From Saccopteryx bilineata (lineage: Eukaryota; Chordata; Mammalia; Chiroptera; Emballonuridae): DNA of 64,000 nt. The notes under the pieces are model-generated. The model saw only the letters and a program-made list of their open reading frames with translations. It did not search any database and was not told the origin of the DNA. A program made the translations under genes and the position numbers. This document shows positions 47,701 to 60,597 of this stretch, piece by piece; position 1 is the first letter of the stretch; every line of letters begins with the position of its first letter. The stretch spans positions 269,369,034 to 269,433,033 of the forward strand of contig NC_089493.1 in the NCBI RefSeq assembly GCF_036850765.1. Reading direction: 5' to 3'.

Positions 47701-50458
47701 ACACAACCATTATCACACCTATATTAATAGCAGTTCTCTAATATCATCCAATTTCCTGTCAGTGTTCACATTTACAAGACCCAGTTTTTATAGGAAAGCT
47801 GTAAATAAACTTCTCAGATTAAATACACAGTGGAGGCATAAAAATCATCATGGGTGTCTGCCTCTGTGGACAAAGGTAGAGCTGTTTGCTGCATATTTGC
47901 GTCCATGCTGGATGATTAAACATATGTGCGTAGTGATCATGAAGACAAAACTTATGCACGTACTTATTTTGGAAGATTCACTCCACCATCACCATGAAAT
48001 GTGATGGCTTGTTAGGAAACAGGCAACTAAACTAGGAACTTGAACAGAAATGTATGTGACATGAAGTGCTTACAAAAGTTAAGGGTTATTATAGATGCTT
48101 AGAGTACCCTCCATACTATTTTCTTGTGTCTTGTGTTTGGGAATTAAAAGAATTGTCACCATGTAACATTGAGGCCACTGCTAGCATGATGTTGTGATAA
48201 GAAACCAGAAATGTTGGCTTGTACCTTACGCCAGTCCAGAGCACTAGCTGGCAAACTGTGGAGCAGCATACTTTGGATGTTAATGGACACATTGATTTTG
48301 ACTCCCCTTTTAGAAAGGAGGCTCCTAACTCATAGTGAAATGTGCTGATATAAATTATTTCAGTCCAGCTATGGTTTTACTAATAATGCTGGAGCAAAAG
48401 TAAGAAACTGGCCTAATGAGAACCAGCATTTTTGTGTTGATTATTTTTTCACTGTTGGACACTTGTTTAAGATGATGAAAGCTCTGGGAGTAGTTTGAGA
48501 AGCCCACACTTTATAGGCAGTGAAACTGGCTGAAGTAGTTTCATATTCTGCAGGGACACTTGTCTTGAGTAATTGTGCCCTGAAGTTCAAGTATGTGAGT
48601 CTTATAGTCGAAGATAAGAAGGTAGGTGAGGAGGCTAAAGTTGAACATGGTGTTCTTTTCATTAGGCACCTGAGAAACAGAATTGCCATTTGGCTATGGT
48701 ATTATTTGGCTTTTGACTCATAGGTTGAGAGTGAATATCCCCAGATGACATGCCTCAATAAAGAGAGAAAGTGACTTCAAGCAAACAAAGTATACATGGA
48801 AATGTTGGGGTTCTAATACTGTTAGTGTACCCTGGTATGCCAGATAATATTGCCTTTCTGTTCTTATTTGGCTTTCTCTCTGTGTAGTTGCGATTAGTAA
48901 GCCATGTGAGTACTGCAGCTAAAAATTTGACTTTGCAAATCCATTATTTCCCCCCTCCTCTGTTGTGTACTGGATTCTTAGTGCAGCATCCTTTTGTACA
49001 ACTGATGAAGGGAGGCAAAGATGAAATTGGTAGGATTAGCCGACAGGAGGCCTGCTGGAGCTTCGCAGGCTTGTGAAAATCAAGGAAGATTCATTTCTGG
49101 TGGGTACAGGACCAAACCGAGACGTTCATATGGTCTTCATTTCCTAGCTCTGTTTCAGGGCTTACCCTGAAACTCCACACATCGGGAGCGAAAATAGGCC
49201 CTCCAGAATTTGTCATACTCATAGTATGCCATGTTAATAGGCTCTAATAATTCATTTTGGTCAAATCTCACTTCCTCAGTTGTTTGGAGAAACAACATTA
49301 ATCATATCCCTTGTATCAGTCAGCAAGTGTTCCTGGGGTGCCTGATACGCATACGGCTCTAAAAAGAGCACAGAGGACCCTAAAATAAGGTAGCACCTTG
49401 AAGGAGTGTGCTGTTTAGCTGATGAATGAATCCCGCACCTACAAAATAATTCTGAAATAGGCACTCAGATGTCTGATACCAACTAAGTGCAGTAGGCGTT
49501 CAGTGAATGGCTTTCAGGGAGTACCACTGGCTGAAATATTTGAAAGGCTTCAGGGAGATGGGGCCTAAAAGGCTGACGTGATCTGGATAGATGGGGAGGG
49601 CAGGTGAGATGGGAAGGGCATTCAAAGAAGAGGGACTAGTGAAGAAAGCACAGAAAAAAGAGGAGTGAGAAGAGCTGTTTGATTAGGGCTGGAGGGCAAG
49701 GAGGGGCTGATAGAAATGGGCACAAAATTATGGAAGTGAAGAGTGCTTGCTTGTTAGGGAGTCAGGAGACAGTGGAGAAATATGTTCCAGGCCTGGCTGT
49801 CCTCACTCGTTTGGGTGACCTTGGGAAGTTACTCTCTAAAAGCATGATTTTCTAAATCTATTAGTTGAGAGGTTTAGAGTAGTTTTAGAGCAGAGGTGCC
49901 CATACTGCATGGGAACCTGGCTCTGCCAGATGTTCGTAGGTTGTGTTACAGATTAAAAAAAAAAAAGTGCTCTACCCTCAAATAGTTTTGGAACTTGATG
50001 GGCTAAATAAAATTAAAGGGATCACTTATTCTGCCAGAATTGTCTTTTATTATGTAAAAGGCGAATGTTGACTCTCAGAGAAAGCCAGGTGACGTGCCCT
50101 TTTTCTTAAATTTATTTGAACACAGGACACTAATATTCTTGGCATTGGAATCCATAATCCAGTATGGGAGATGCTAGGAATGATCTCAAAGGTCCCTTCC
50201 AGGAACTCTGTGATCTCTGAGTTCAGGATGAGGGGGCCGATGATGGACAACTTGGAAATCCAGGCGCAGAAATTTGAAGTTGGAGTGGAGGCTGCTGCTC
50301 AAGGGGTAGTGGCCAGGGGAATGCAAGGTGTAAATAATGGTGATTAGTTCATTTCTCCTCCTGCTCTCTTTTCTTGTCCGGTGTCAGCCCTGTCATTGAT
50401 TGTTAGCAACCCCACCACGAGGCAAGGATTGGTCAGTGATTTTCCTTAATAGCTCTTT

Positions 50459-50679
50459 TTTTTTTTAAATTTTTTATTTTATTTTATTTTATTTATTCAT
50501 TTTTAGAGAGGAGAGAGAGAGGGAGATAGAGAGATAGAGAGGGAGAAAGAGAGGAGAGGGGAGGAGCTGGAAGCATCAACTCCCATATGTGCCTTGACCA
50601 GGCAAGCCCAGGGTTTCGAACCGGCGACCTCAGCATTTCCAGGTCGATGCTTTATCCACTGCGCCACCACAGGTCAGGC
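50459..50679 (-). mobile_element. tRNA-SINE, GCCTGACC head type, in intron 1
   Basis: Minus strand: head GGCCTGACCTGTGGTGGCGC at the right, GTGGATAAAGCATCGACC, CCGGTTCGAAACCC-like B-box and a CT-rich tail plus TTTTA repeats at the left. A perfect 15-bp duplication CCTTAATAGCTCTTT (50444-50458, 50680-50694) flanks it. Inserted opposite to AUTS2 transcription. Confidence 0.93.
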
Positions 50680-51653
50680 CCTTAATAGCTCTTTCAGTGT
50701 GATAGCCACCCCGTTCTCATGCCACCAGGCTGCTTCTAGCCAGTATGTCCTATCCTGTCTTCTCAGTCCCTTCTAGTTTCCTGGATTGCTGCCTTTCAGC
50801 AAGCTGGGGAAAGAAGGCTGGATGAGAAAGGAGGTTGACACTGATGTTAAAAGTAAAGGCTTCAGATTATCCGCCTTTTTCTCGCTTGTGTATGATGTGC
50901 TAGTTCCAGAAAGGTCAGAACCTTTCTGCTGTTACTCAGCCAGGGAGAGCTGTGGAGATTTGTTTTATTTTTGCATTTATCACTTTGTTCCTTGGGAAAT
51001 TCAGGATGGGAATGCTGAGTAAATGGGTCAGTTCCAGCATTTCACTTCTGAAAGTGTGCGTAGCTTTAGGATCTGAGGTAAGTGAGGAGAAGGTTTGTAG
51101 AAAAGGATGAGTGTGAATAATGTGCTTGGTTATGAATTCAAGTATTTCCTGTGTGTACTGAATTTCAGTATTTTACTGTACAAGGCAGAGATCACTTCAT
51201 GAGTATTTATGTGAGATGAGGTTGAAGATTGTGATAGGGTGATTCCATGCGGCTTGTGTTAGTTGTTGAGATGAACTACCTTTAGCTCTTTGTTGGAAGT
51301 AGACAGGATATAAATGAACCAGTATATTGAGAAGAATGAATCCCAAAGTTAGTGACTAGCTTCCATCCTTCCTGAGAGTGGTCTCTGGCTTTCACAGTTG
51401 AGAAGGGTTAAAACAAACAGCATTCAACATGATTCAAGGATCACTAAGGGTGATGAAGAGATTCTGAGACTTTGTACAACAGTTCTATATGCTGTCAAAA
51501 ATAAATAACGATTATTTAGTTTAAGAGAATGTTAGGGTTAGAAATAAGGTCCCTAAGCTGAAAAAATAATGGTTAAGGCCAGCAGTTAAAGAATCATTTA
51601 GGTCTCAATGGCTGTAAGAATTGGAAACCTTTCCGACAGAAGGTCCATAGCAC

Positions 51654-51843
51654 TTTTTTTTTTTTTTTTTTTTTTTTGCTTGCTTCTAGAGAGATGGCAT
51701 GTGTGTGTGGGGGGGAGTTATTCATTTGTTGTTCCACTTAATTGTGCATTCATTGGTCTCTTCCCACATACGCCCTGACCAGGAACAAACCTACCACCTT
51801 GGTATCTCAGCACAATGCTCTAACAGACTGAGCTAACTGGGGC
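51654..51843 (-). mobile_element. Short bat tRNA-SINE in intron 1
   Basis: Long T-run at the left, then the complement of AGTGGAACAACAAATGAATA, TCCTGGTCAGGGCGTATGTG and head GCCCCAGTTAGCTCAGTCTG at the right. No clear duplication. Confidence 0.82.
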
Positions 51844-52662
51844 TTGGGCTTCTAGCATCTCTTGATTGTGTGTGTGTCTCCGCATGCAGAGGGTGGGAGA
51901 TGGGGGGGTTAGTGGCTTTATATTATATTTTATTTTACACCTATGCTGTATGTAGGGTCTAATGTAGCCCAACTTTGTGAAAGTGCCTTATGACTTTTTT
52001 TTTTTCTACAAGAAACAACACTTTTTTTCAGGGTCAGGATTAAACCCAGTATACTGTAGCTAGAGGAAAAAGAAGTTGGTAATGGGAGAGCTGCTATTCA
52101 TTTGATAAAGTCCTGAAAAAATGAGGGAGATTTGAAAACTCCGGTGGACTGAATTTGGAAGAGCAAGATAGGAATTAATTTGGTGGATCCCAAATAGGAG
52201 AGAGTCCAAAGCAATGTAGAGACATTATTAGCTGGGTCAGAACTGGTTTTCTCACATAATCTGTACCTGCTCTATAGATGAATGCCAATTTTTTATTCCT
52301 AGAAGAGGGGCATAGAACTCAAGGCTGATGAGACCCTGAGTTTGTCTTCTTTCTTCCAGATTGTAGCTGGGATCTTCCTTTATCTCTTCTTACAAGCCTA
52401 GAGACTAAGGGTTGTGAGGTCCTCTTTATGCTGTTAGTAATTGAGGAGGGGAGGCATGGATTTCACATAGTCTGGTGTCCTTTGCTTACTTGGGAAGAGA
52501 CTAGGCAAGTACAGACTGCTATTTCTTAGTCCTTTTTCAGGTCTCTGTTTCCAGCCTTTGCAGGGGGACCTGTAGCTTGAAATTATGTGGATTGCTGCCT
52601 TCTTTGCAGGTGTTTGTCACATACTAGTGTAGTTGGCAGTTTCATCTCAGAATCCTGTTAGA

Positions 52663-52723
52663 TTCCCTCCCTCCCTCCCTCCCTCCCTCCCTCCCTCCCT
52701 CCCTCCCTCCCTCCCTCCCTCCC
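52663..52723 (+). repeat. (TCCC)n microsatellite
   Basis: About fifteen uninterrupted CCCT units, strictly homopyrimidine on the plus strand, then CCCGTCCTCC. Triplex (H-DNA) formation is possible. Confidence 0.93.
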
Positions 52724-54959
52724 GTCCTCCCTTCTTTTCCCCTCTCTTACTGAGGGAGAGCTATTAAAATTATTAATGCAGTTAATAAAAGGTAATGGAT
52801 TTAGGAATTTGTGAATGAAATGTGTAAACTTAAACATTTCAAATTGCCATTGTTTGAACTTTGACAGTGTTTGAGGGAGGGACTCTGATGTTAGTAAATT
52901 GCTTGCCACAGTTTTCCGGGTTGTTACAGCTCATCATTCAGATTGCTCCTTCATACCGACCTCTAGTTAGGGTTTGCCTGACAAATGTCATGAAGTACAT
53001 ACAAATGTTTCTTTTTTGTTTCTTTGTGTGTTCTTTACATTACTATCATTTTGGCTTGTCACTATACCTCAAGTTGCCACACCTCCTTGGTACCTTCAGA
53101 GCCCTGGAAACTCCAAGGGTGGTAAAATGGAGTCACAAGAGGAGAGGGGAAAGCCCACGGTTTGTTAAGTTATGGAAAATAGCTAATTTAGGTTGGGATT
53201 TATTTTTGTCAGAAAACCTTCAAATTGTATGATCGCTATTAACTGAGACATTTTGAAATGATCTGGGCTTGATTCAGAACACAGCCTGTGAAGACAAATC
53301 ATGCTTCTTGGTGATATGGCTGAAATCTGATACTTTCAGACTGCAGCAACATTCTGAATCTGGGACAGGGTTTAAGTCAATGCCAAGGTCAGATTGTGAT
53401 GGTACGCGAGGGATGTCTTTTTCCTTGTTGTCCCCACACTTGTCATCCACAGCAGCACAGTATTAACCTGCCAGCCTCATTTAAGGTTTCTGCAAAGTTT
53501 CTGACAGTAGCAATATTGTACAGCTTGAAAAGAGGCATTAAAAGAGTCCAGTATCGCAGTTATCCCTCAGAAGTTATACTGAGGTAGACTTTTTGTTGTT
53601 GTTGTTTGCTAGGGTCTCTGTTCAGCTATACCTACTGGCTAAAGCTTACTCAGGGAGTAGTGTTCCATAGTTAAAAATTAAGTAAAAAAAAAAAAAGTAT
53701 GTGAATGAGGATGTAGATGAAACAATAGTTTGAATATTAGATTATTACTTGTTTTTTTAGTCACACACTAGAAATCCCAGTATTTCACCCATTTTGAACC
53801 ATGAACTGTGCATGTTCAGTTGGAAAAAATAAAGAAGGTCCTGGATTGTGTTGTTCTAAGATGATTTTATGTAATTAAAGTGAAATTATACTTTCACTGG
53901 GGCCAAAGAGGAAACAAGCATTTGTTATTGTCTTGCTGTTATTTGTTCTTGTTATTGTATTGCTATGTATTGCAGTTTGTTCCTTTCTCATTTCTTACCA
54001 GGTAATCAATTTGATTACTTGTGAAAATTACAGTTTTGAGCATAATGTAATGTGCAGGGCACCTTTAGGAGGTGTTTCTTAAGGTTAGGACCTCAACTTT
54101 TTTCAGAGTAGTCTTTTGATCTTCAACCATTGTTGATAGATGTGCTTTCTAAGCACAGACGTTGTCCTTCGTGATGTAGTTCCACCTCTTATTTTGCAAA
54201 TGAAAACACAGCCCAGAGGGGTTAATTCATCTGCTCAAGACCACACTGGGAGTTAGAGACTCTCACTATTATCCTGTGAAACCAGGAGACTGTCTGCTTC
54301 TCCTTAGTGCTGAGATTCCCAAGCACTTGGACATGTTGGAAGGAGTTGTTTTTAAACAAACAAATATAATACTGCAAGTGAGAATAAGCTCCCATGACTG
54401 TATAGGTTCCAATTATTCTAAAAATTTTAACACCCCACCCTCACCCCACTTCCCAGAATGAGGATGTAGAAGCAAACATTATTCGGGGGATGAGACGAGA
54501 ATTTCTCATCCTTGAATATACAATGGAAAGATAAAGTAACTATTTGGATATAAAATGACCTTAATGAGACCAACTTAAAATTTTAACATCATTTTTTTTT
54601 TTTTGGATAAAATATTTTCTTCAGCCTGGCAGTTTAGAGAAAGAAACCCAGAGCAATATAACAAGTTTGGCAGCAGAACGTTTGAAACAAGTGAACTTTG
54701 TCATATGGTGGAGTTGAATACTCAACCAAACTTTCTTCTGAAGAAGAAACACTCCAACCATTAAATCCATATGATGTGTTGGTTAGCCATCTTGCCTCTT
54801 TATTGCCGAACCAGAAAATTTATGACAACTGTTTGTCATATATTTAGTCATTCATATAACGAAAAGAAGTTCTCATAAGATTGTAATAACGTATCAAGAT
54901 GGTTGTAATTAAAACAGAAGCAGATTGACACCCTGAATTAAGTGCAGACCGTAAAACCC

Positions 54960-55340
54960 GATACCTGAGCATTGTGCTTTACATATTTGCTGCAGGGGGC
55001 ATTCAGCCAGATATGCAAATGAAGTCATTGATGAATTTCCCTGGGTGTGTATGTGGTTGCAGAGAACCCAACTATTGTATTAATCTTTTATCAAGCATTG
55101 TTGAGATTTGCAGCAGCAACAGAATGTATTAATTTGGCAGACCAAATAGCTTAGGACCAGAAAGTAGGAAATAATAAAGGGAAGACATGATTGATATACT
55201 CTCCTATAAATAACACATGCGACCGACAAAGGGGCTGAGTAATCTTTAGATCTGTGCTTGATGTCATTAATGGACTTGTTAAACCAGGATGTTTTGAGTT
55301 GAACTTCAATCAGAGAGGCTGCCGCCCATTTAAAAACGCC
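54960..55340. promoter_or_regulatory. Candidate intronic enhancer with POU octamer
   Basis: Repeat-free, uncoding sequence holding a perfect octamer ATGCAAAT (55013-55020) and OTX/homeodomain-like cores (GTATTAATCTTTT, GAATGTATTAATTTGG, TGTCATTAATGG). AUTS2 intron 1 is known to contain developmental enhancers, but this particular assignment is inference and needs cross-species alignment. Confidence 0.35.
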
Positions 55341-57026
55341 AGGCCTATCTCCAGTTAAACTCTGGACTGGTATGTTAACAAAATTGGTGTAAATTGAATT
55401 TTTGTAAATTGGAACAAATGCACCAGGAGAATCTTACTCTAAAAAACATGAGCCTTTTTTTTTTTTTTTTTTTTTTCTAAAGTCAAGTATAGTAGGCTTT
55501 CTCCCTGCAGGGAAGTTGGGATTTGGTAGAATGGGTCTATTTAGATGAACATTGCTTTTCCCAAAACACTTTTTTTTTTTTTTTTTTCCCCTGCATGTGT
55601 TCCCTGTGCTCCTGGAAGAAAGTGACTGTGAGATTTGCATTTTCTGTTCAGATTTCATTCCTCACTTGGTCTGTGCTTCCAGGAATAATTGGTGGTGATT
55701 TGAATAAGCCTGCATCATTCAGATTTCAGAGGTTGGTTTTCAAGTGCGTGCTGCTTGTGGCTATGAATATGGAATATGATTTCCATTTCTGTTCCATTGG
55801 GGAGTCCAGGCATGTCGTAACCACTTCAGAGTCATGATTGTACAGAGACACCCTAGCTATAATTTTTCTATATGACAGTTCAGTTTTAAAATTGTAAAGA
55901 TGCCAAGTGCAGGGCCGTATTGTTATTAGGGAAGTAGGTGACATCTGTTATATCTTGTTAACCAGGGGAGGAAAATGCTTTTAATCAAAACGTTTAATTA
56001 TGTCCTCTCAACTGATGAAAGAGCCTTTGCTAAATTTTTGGAATTGGCCTTAATGGAAGATGCTGGCCTCTGCAGGAACTATGAAGTAAATTTACTCTTT
56101 TTATTTGAAAAATACTTACCGTGAATCATTGTGACATAAGGGTGTTTTAATTTTGTCAGATTGCTCTTACGATGTGTGTGGGAGAAGATATTTTCAGAAG
56201 TTGTCTGTGCCAGCGCGGAGTTTTTGTTTTTGTCCTCCCTCTCACCCCCACAGCTCGGGAGGCCCCCGAGGGAGTTTGTATTTCCAGATGCGAGCCTGGG
56301 GGGTTAGATAGTGGCTAAGAGCCACCTGAGGAGAGAGCAAATGATAATTACAGGTGAGAGGCAGGGGGATAATCCAGCCTCTGAGCTGGGAGGTACGATT
56401 TCACACCTGAATGTTGAAACCTGCTGTGTTAGTTAGACAGTTGTGTTGCCTTAACATTAGTTTTGTTAGTCTAAAATAGAAATGGATCAGATTGTTCCCG
56501 GTCACCTCCACTTTAAAACTACAGGTGTTTTAAAATATTGAAGTGTAATGTGATGACAAATATTTCCTATGTTTTAAAAAACAGTAGTTTCGTAGGATGC
56601 CTGAAAGTATCAAGAACTATGTTTAACACAGCTTCTAGCTAGCTCCCTTGACCACTTTTTAAACTTGGTACAATGTTTCAGCAGTGTGGCTTTCTACTTT
56701 GAGTCATTCAGACTTCAAAACCTATGCAGTAAAGCCATCCTTTTATCTGTATTTATCTGTATTTCCACCCAGAATTAATTTTCTCTGCAGGTGGTTTGTT
56801 TCTAGAACCACAGATAATAATAGCATTTATTGGTAGTCTTACTGCTGTGATGTGGAGTAGGTCAGACAAATGCTTTATTTCTTAGCGTTCTGAGTATCTT
56901 GTCTTCCTAGAATGATTTTTTCCGTGGATTGAGATCTTGGGGCCAGCCTCAAGGAGTTTTTGAACTGTTGACCATGACAGAGTGTACTCTGTTTTATTTG
57001 GGATCTGGTGGGAAGTTCAAGTGCTA

Positions 57027-57108
57027 TTATATGCTCTGTAATGGCTTATTGTGTGTCTGTTATATGCTCTTGGTCTGTTATATGCTCTGTAATGGCTTAT
57101 TGCGTGTC
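57027..57108 (+). repeat. 51-bp tandem duplication
   Basis: A 31-base phrase starting TTATATGCTCTGTAATGGCT at 57027 recurs at 57078 with one difference, giving a period of 51 bases and about 1.6 copies. Confidence 0.85.
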
Positions 57109-57384
57109 ACTTGGGAGTATGACTGGAACCTTGGAAAAGCCAGTTTTCTTCCTGTATTTCTCGCGTATTTTATTTCCCTCTGTTCTCTACTTTTTGCCTC
57201 TGTATTCTCCTGGCATACATTTTTCTTGGGATATTTGGGGCTCTCAGAATAGTTGCTTCCTTTGCTCAGTATCCATGTGTCGTGAGTACTCAGTCCGTGC
57301 TTCACAAAAAATATTTTGTTGACAAACTGACTTCCAGTCAGCTTCCACAAAAATGACAGGAAGAGGACATATTTGACAAGGGAG

Positions 57385-57545
57385 CGACTGCTCACTGAGC
57401 ACTATCTCTGTGCCAGGGATTGTGCTGGGAATTTTGTACTCATTTGTGCTACCCCGTGAGAAGACGAATGATATCCCTGTTTTACAGTTGAAGACACTGA
57501 GCCTCAGAGAGGTCAAGGCCGCTTGCCCACTGTCATGTTAGCATG
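57385..57545 (-). repeat. MIR (antisense)
   Basis: CTCTGTGCCAGGGATTGTGC, TATCCCTGTTTTACAGTTGA, ACTGAGCCTCAGAGAGGTCA and CTTGCCCACTGTCATG match the antisense MIR core. Confidence 0.82.
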
Positions 57546-58648
57546 GGGGGGGGGGGTGCACAGTTTCTGCTGACCTGAGAGCTGTGCCCCTCGCCCCCTT
57601 CCACTTTCTTTCTTTCTTTTTTTTCTTTAATACAGGTTCATTTTGTGAGAGAGTCCCAAGTGGGTCTCTGGAAGAGCACATTTGTTCCTTGTTGCTGCTG
57701 AAAATTGTCTTGGTTACAAAGGATTTTTTTTTTTTTTTTAGGTGTAATAATAGACTTTAGGGAGGAGAACGAACCTCATCATCTTTGGGAAGTTCTTTGT
57801 TTCTTTTTAAAAGCTGGAGCTTCTAGTAGGTGGCTGCCACTCCTACACGACTTCTGTGGCTTGTTTATTGTTGGTTTTTCTTTTTCTCTCTGTGTCTTTC
57901 ACTGCTTGTTCCTGTGTTAGAATCCGACCTTTTCCCAGGTCCCATCGCTTGGGTAGATTTGAAGCCTTTGTCAGAAACAAGGTCAGGCTCCTACTATTAG
58001 GGGTTGCTGTTTGCCAGTTCCTATATATACTACAGCCCTCAGGTATGTAATCTCACCGACTTTTTACCGGGGCCCCTTGGAACCGAAGTGTAAAACTGGA
58101 GAAGAAGGGACTGGCGCTCGTTCAACAGGTCACTGTGGGCATAAGCTTATTTTGTAGGATAGATTCCTCTGTATTTTGTCTTGTCTGACTTTGAACTCTT
58201 CTAGGAAGTGGCATTTCTTTTGGCAACCTAGTCCACATAAAACAGACCCTTATGCTAATGTTTTGTTTTTGTTTTTGTTCTTTAACGAAGAGAGTTTTCA
58301 TTCTTCGTTGTGAAAGGCCATGCTAAATAGTTTTTCACTTTTCTTTAATCTGCTTCTTGAAGATACCTGTTGACCGAGGGTGCTGTATTTTTTTTTTCTG
58401 TTATTGCTTCCTTTTATTATTCTAAGTACATTTGCAAATTGTTCTCCCCCCCACCCCCCAGCCCCACTGCACCTTACAAAGAGTATGCTAATGAATGGGG
58501 CTGTTAGATTTGTTTCTTATGGAAATCCCAACTGTCATTAGAGTACTATATTTTCATCCCTTCTGGGCCAAGATGGGCCTCCACACAGTTTGTCTTCTAG
58601 GATTCAGGATTCAGACCTGGCTGATGACCTTCCCTTGAGGAGTAGTAT

Positions 58649-58662
58649 CACACACACACTTG

Positions 58663-58740
<78 letters not shown>
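58649..58740 (+). repeat. (CA)n(GA)n compound microsatellite
   Basis: (CA)n with one TTGAA interruption, then a pure (GA)n run of about 18 units. Confidence 0.95.
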
Positions 58741-58746
<6 letters not shown>

Positions 58747-60597
58747 GAACCCTCATTGGGCCTGAAAATTTGGAAGACCTGGCTGAATAGGAAGATCAGT
58801 CAAACACTTCTCTGAAAAGCCTCTCTTAGTTTGAGGAGAGGAGGCAGTTTCTTCCTGGAACGAGCGTCCTGCTCTGAGACCTGTAGTTCGCTTCTGTCTT
58901 CCAGCTGCTTCCGGGAGCACGGCTCTCCTTCTGCTCATCCAGAAGGGAAACAGTGTGGATTTCAGTTTTTACCTGAGTTTGTGATCGTAGGGAGACCCCA
59001 GTCAAAGCATGTCCTCTGAAATTTAACTATCACTATAAAAAATCTAGTGTAATAGGAGCCACACCTTTAAGTACAGGGTTTTAAAAAGGATCTTCTTATA
59101 CCTGAATTTTATGTATTTGTAAAATATGAGTTCTGTATTACCTCTAGGGTCTGTCTCAGATTGTAAATACTTAGGAAGAAACTGTGTATTTTTTTTTTCA
59201 CTTTTCCTGGTGTTCTTTACCTCTAGGAGGCTGGTACCCTCTGTTTACTGTTTACAGATGAAGGTTTCTTTAACACTCTTGTAGATTTCTACATCTGCTT
59301 CCCATATTTCTTCAATATTCTTACTTCATTTAATATGGTGTACCAGGATTAAGGACAGAGAAATATGTATGCTCAGGCTGATTTGGAAATTACACTGTTG
59401 AAATACAGCCCATATGGTCATTGTAAAATGCTTAGTACTGCATATAATTGCCTTCCCAGTGATGTGCTTTGTCATTGCTTCCATCTTCCAAGAAGCACTC
59501 CTGTAGCACGCTGACAGCAAAGACGTCATTAAAAAACATATGGACATGCAGAGGCATTAAACTGTCTTTAGTTTAAGGATTGGATTACAGTGTTAGAGGA
59601 TGGTTCACTATGCATGCTTTCAATCGATAACTCTTGCTTAGTTCAGCACTGCTAGACCGGATGATGAAGATTTGCAAAGGTCCTATTTACTCGTTCGCGG
59701 AGTATGTGTCTTACCTTCCCTGCAGTTTTGAGGGAGTCTTTTAGCTGTGCATAAGACTTCATCACGATATTGTAGCCAGGAGGCTCCTCTGGGGTGTTTC
59801 TTCCAACTGCGCATGCCTTGTGCAGAGTTCTCTCGGGTTATTCTTCAACCGCTGTTTTCCTGAATGTAAGTCCAAAGTAGGCTAAGCCAGGAGGTTGTTG
59901 AGAAGTAAAAAGTGAGTAAGTATTGGAGTCAGGACGCCTCTGGTTGGCTGTCATATTGCTCAAATTCATATACATCGTTGTATCACATCTGTCTCCACAT
60001 AGGTCCTGAGTCCACCATCCTTCTTCCTTGCCCCATTAGAGTGGTGATATTTTTGCAGCCCACAGGCTCAGTGGTAGGTTCCAAAGGCCCAGGGACCATG
60101 TGACAGGGCATGGAAGGAGACGCCCTTCCATCTGCCTCATGGAGTTGGATTTCCCCCCCATCCAGACATGCCTGCTGTGTGGCTGTGGATACAGTTTTAG
60201 GGGTGCAGCAGTTCTGAGACGTGGTATGCTTTGAATTTTCAGGGAATTTGATGCAACTGCCAGTGAATAGTTAAGTGAAATTACAGAATGGAAAGACATT
60301 CATCAAATTTAACATTAGAGTCTAACAGAAATAACATGGACTTGGAGATTTTCTGATCAAGAAAGGTCTTTGGAAATCATTGGGCGGTGGTTTAACTCAG
60401 GGACATTTGAGTCAGTTGACCAGAGCACCACCTTTACCTGTTGTATGTATAAGGATGAGTTTTTGTGGGAAGGAAAAGGAATCTGGATTGTTTTATTTTT
60501 TCATTCAAGAAATATTTACCAATTGTTTCTATGTGCGAGGTACAGAGGATGCAGTAGTGAATAAGAGAAATAGAGATCTGCTTTGTTGGAGTTTATA

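Noticed and set aside
52658..52909. Minus-strand frame with GREGGREGG repeats
   Set aside because: Translation of the (TCCC)n microsatellite, not a protein repeat.
57610..57640. Pyrimidine tract ending AATACAG as a possible AUTS2 exon acceptor
   Set aside because: Good acceptor look, but the downstream sequence encodes nothing resembling AUTS2 and no matching donor context stands out.
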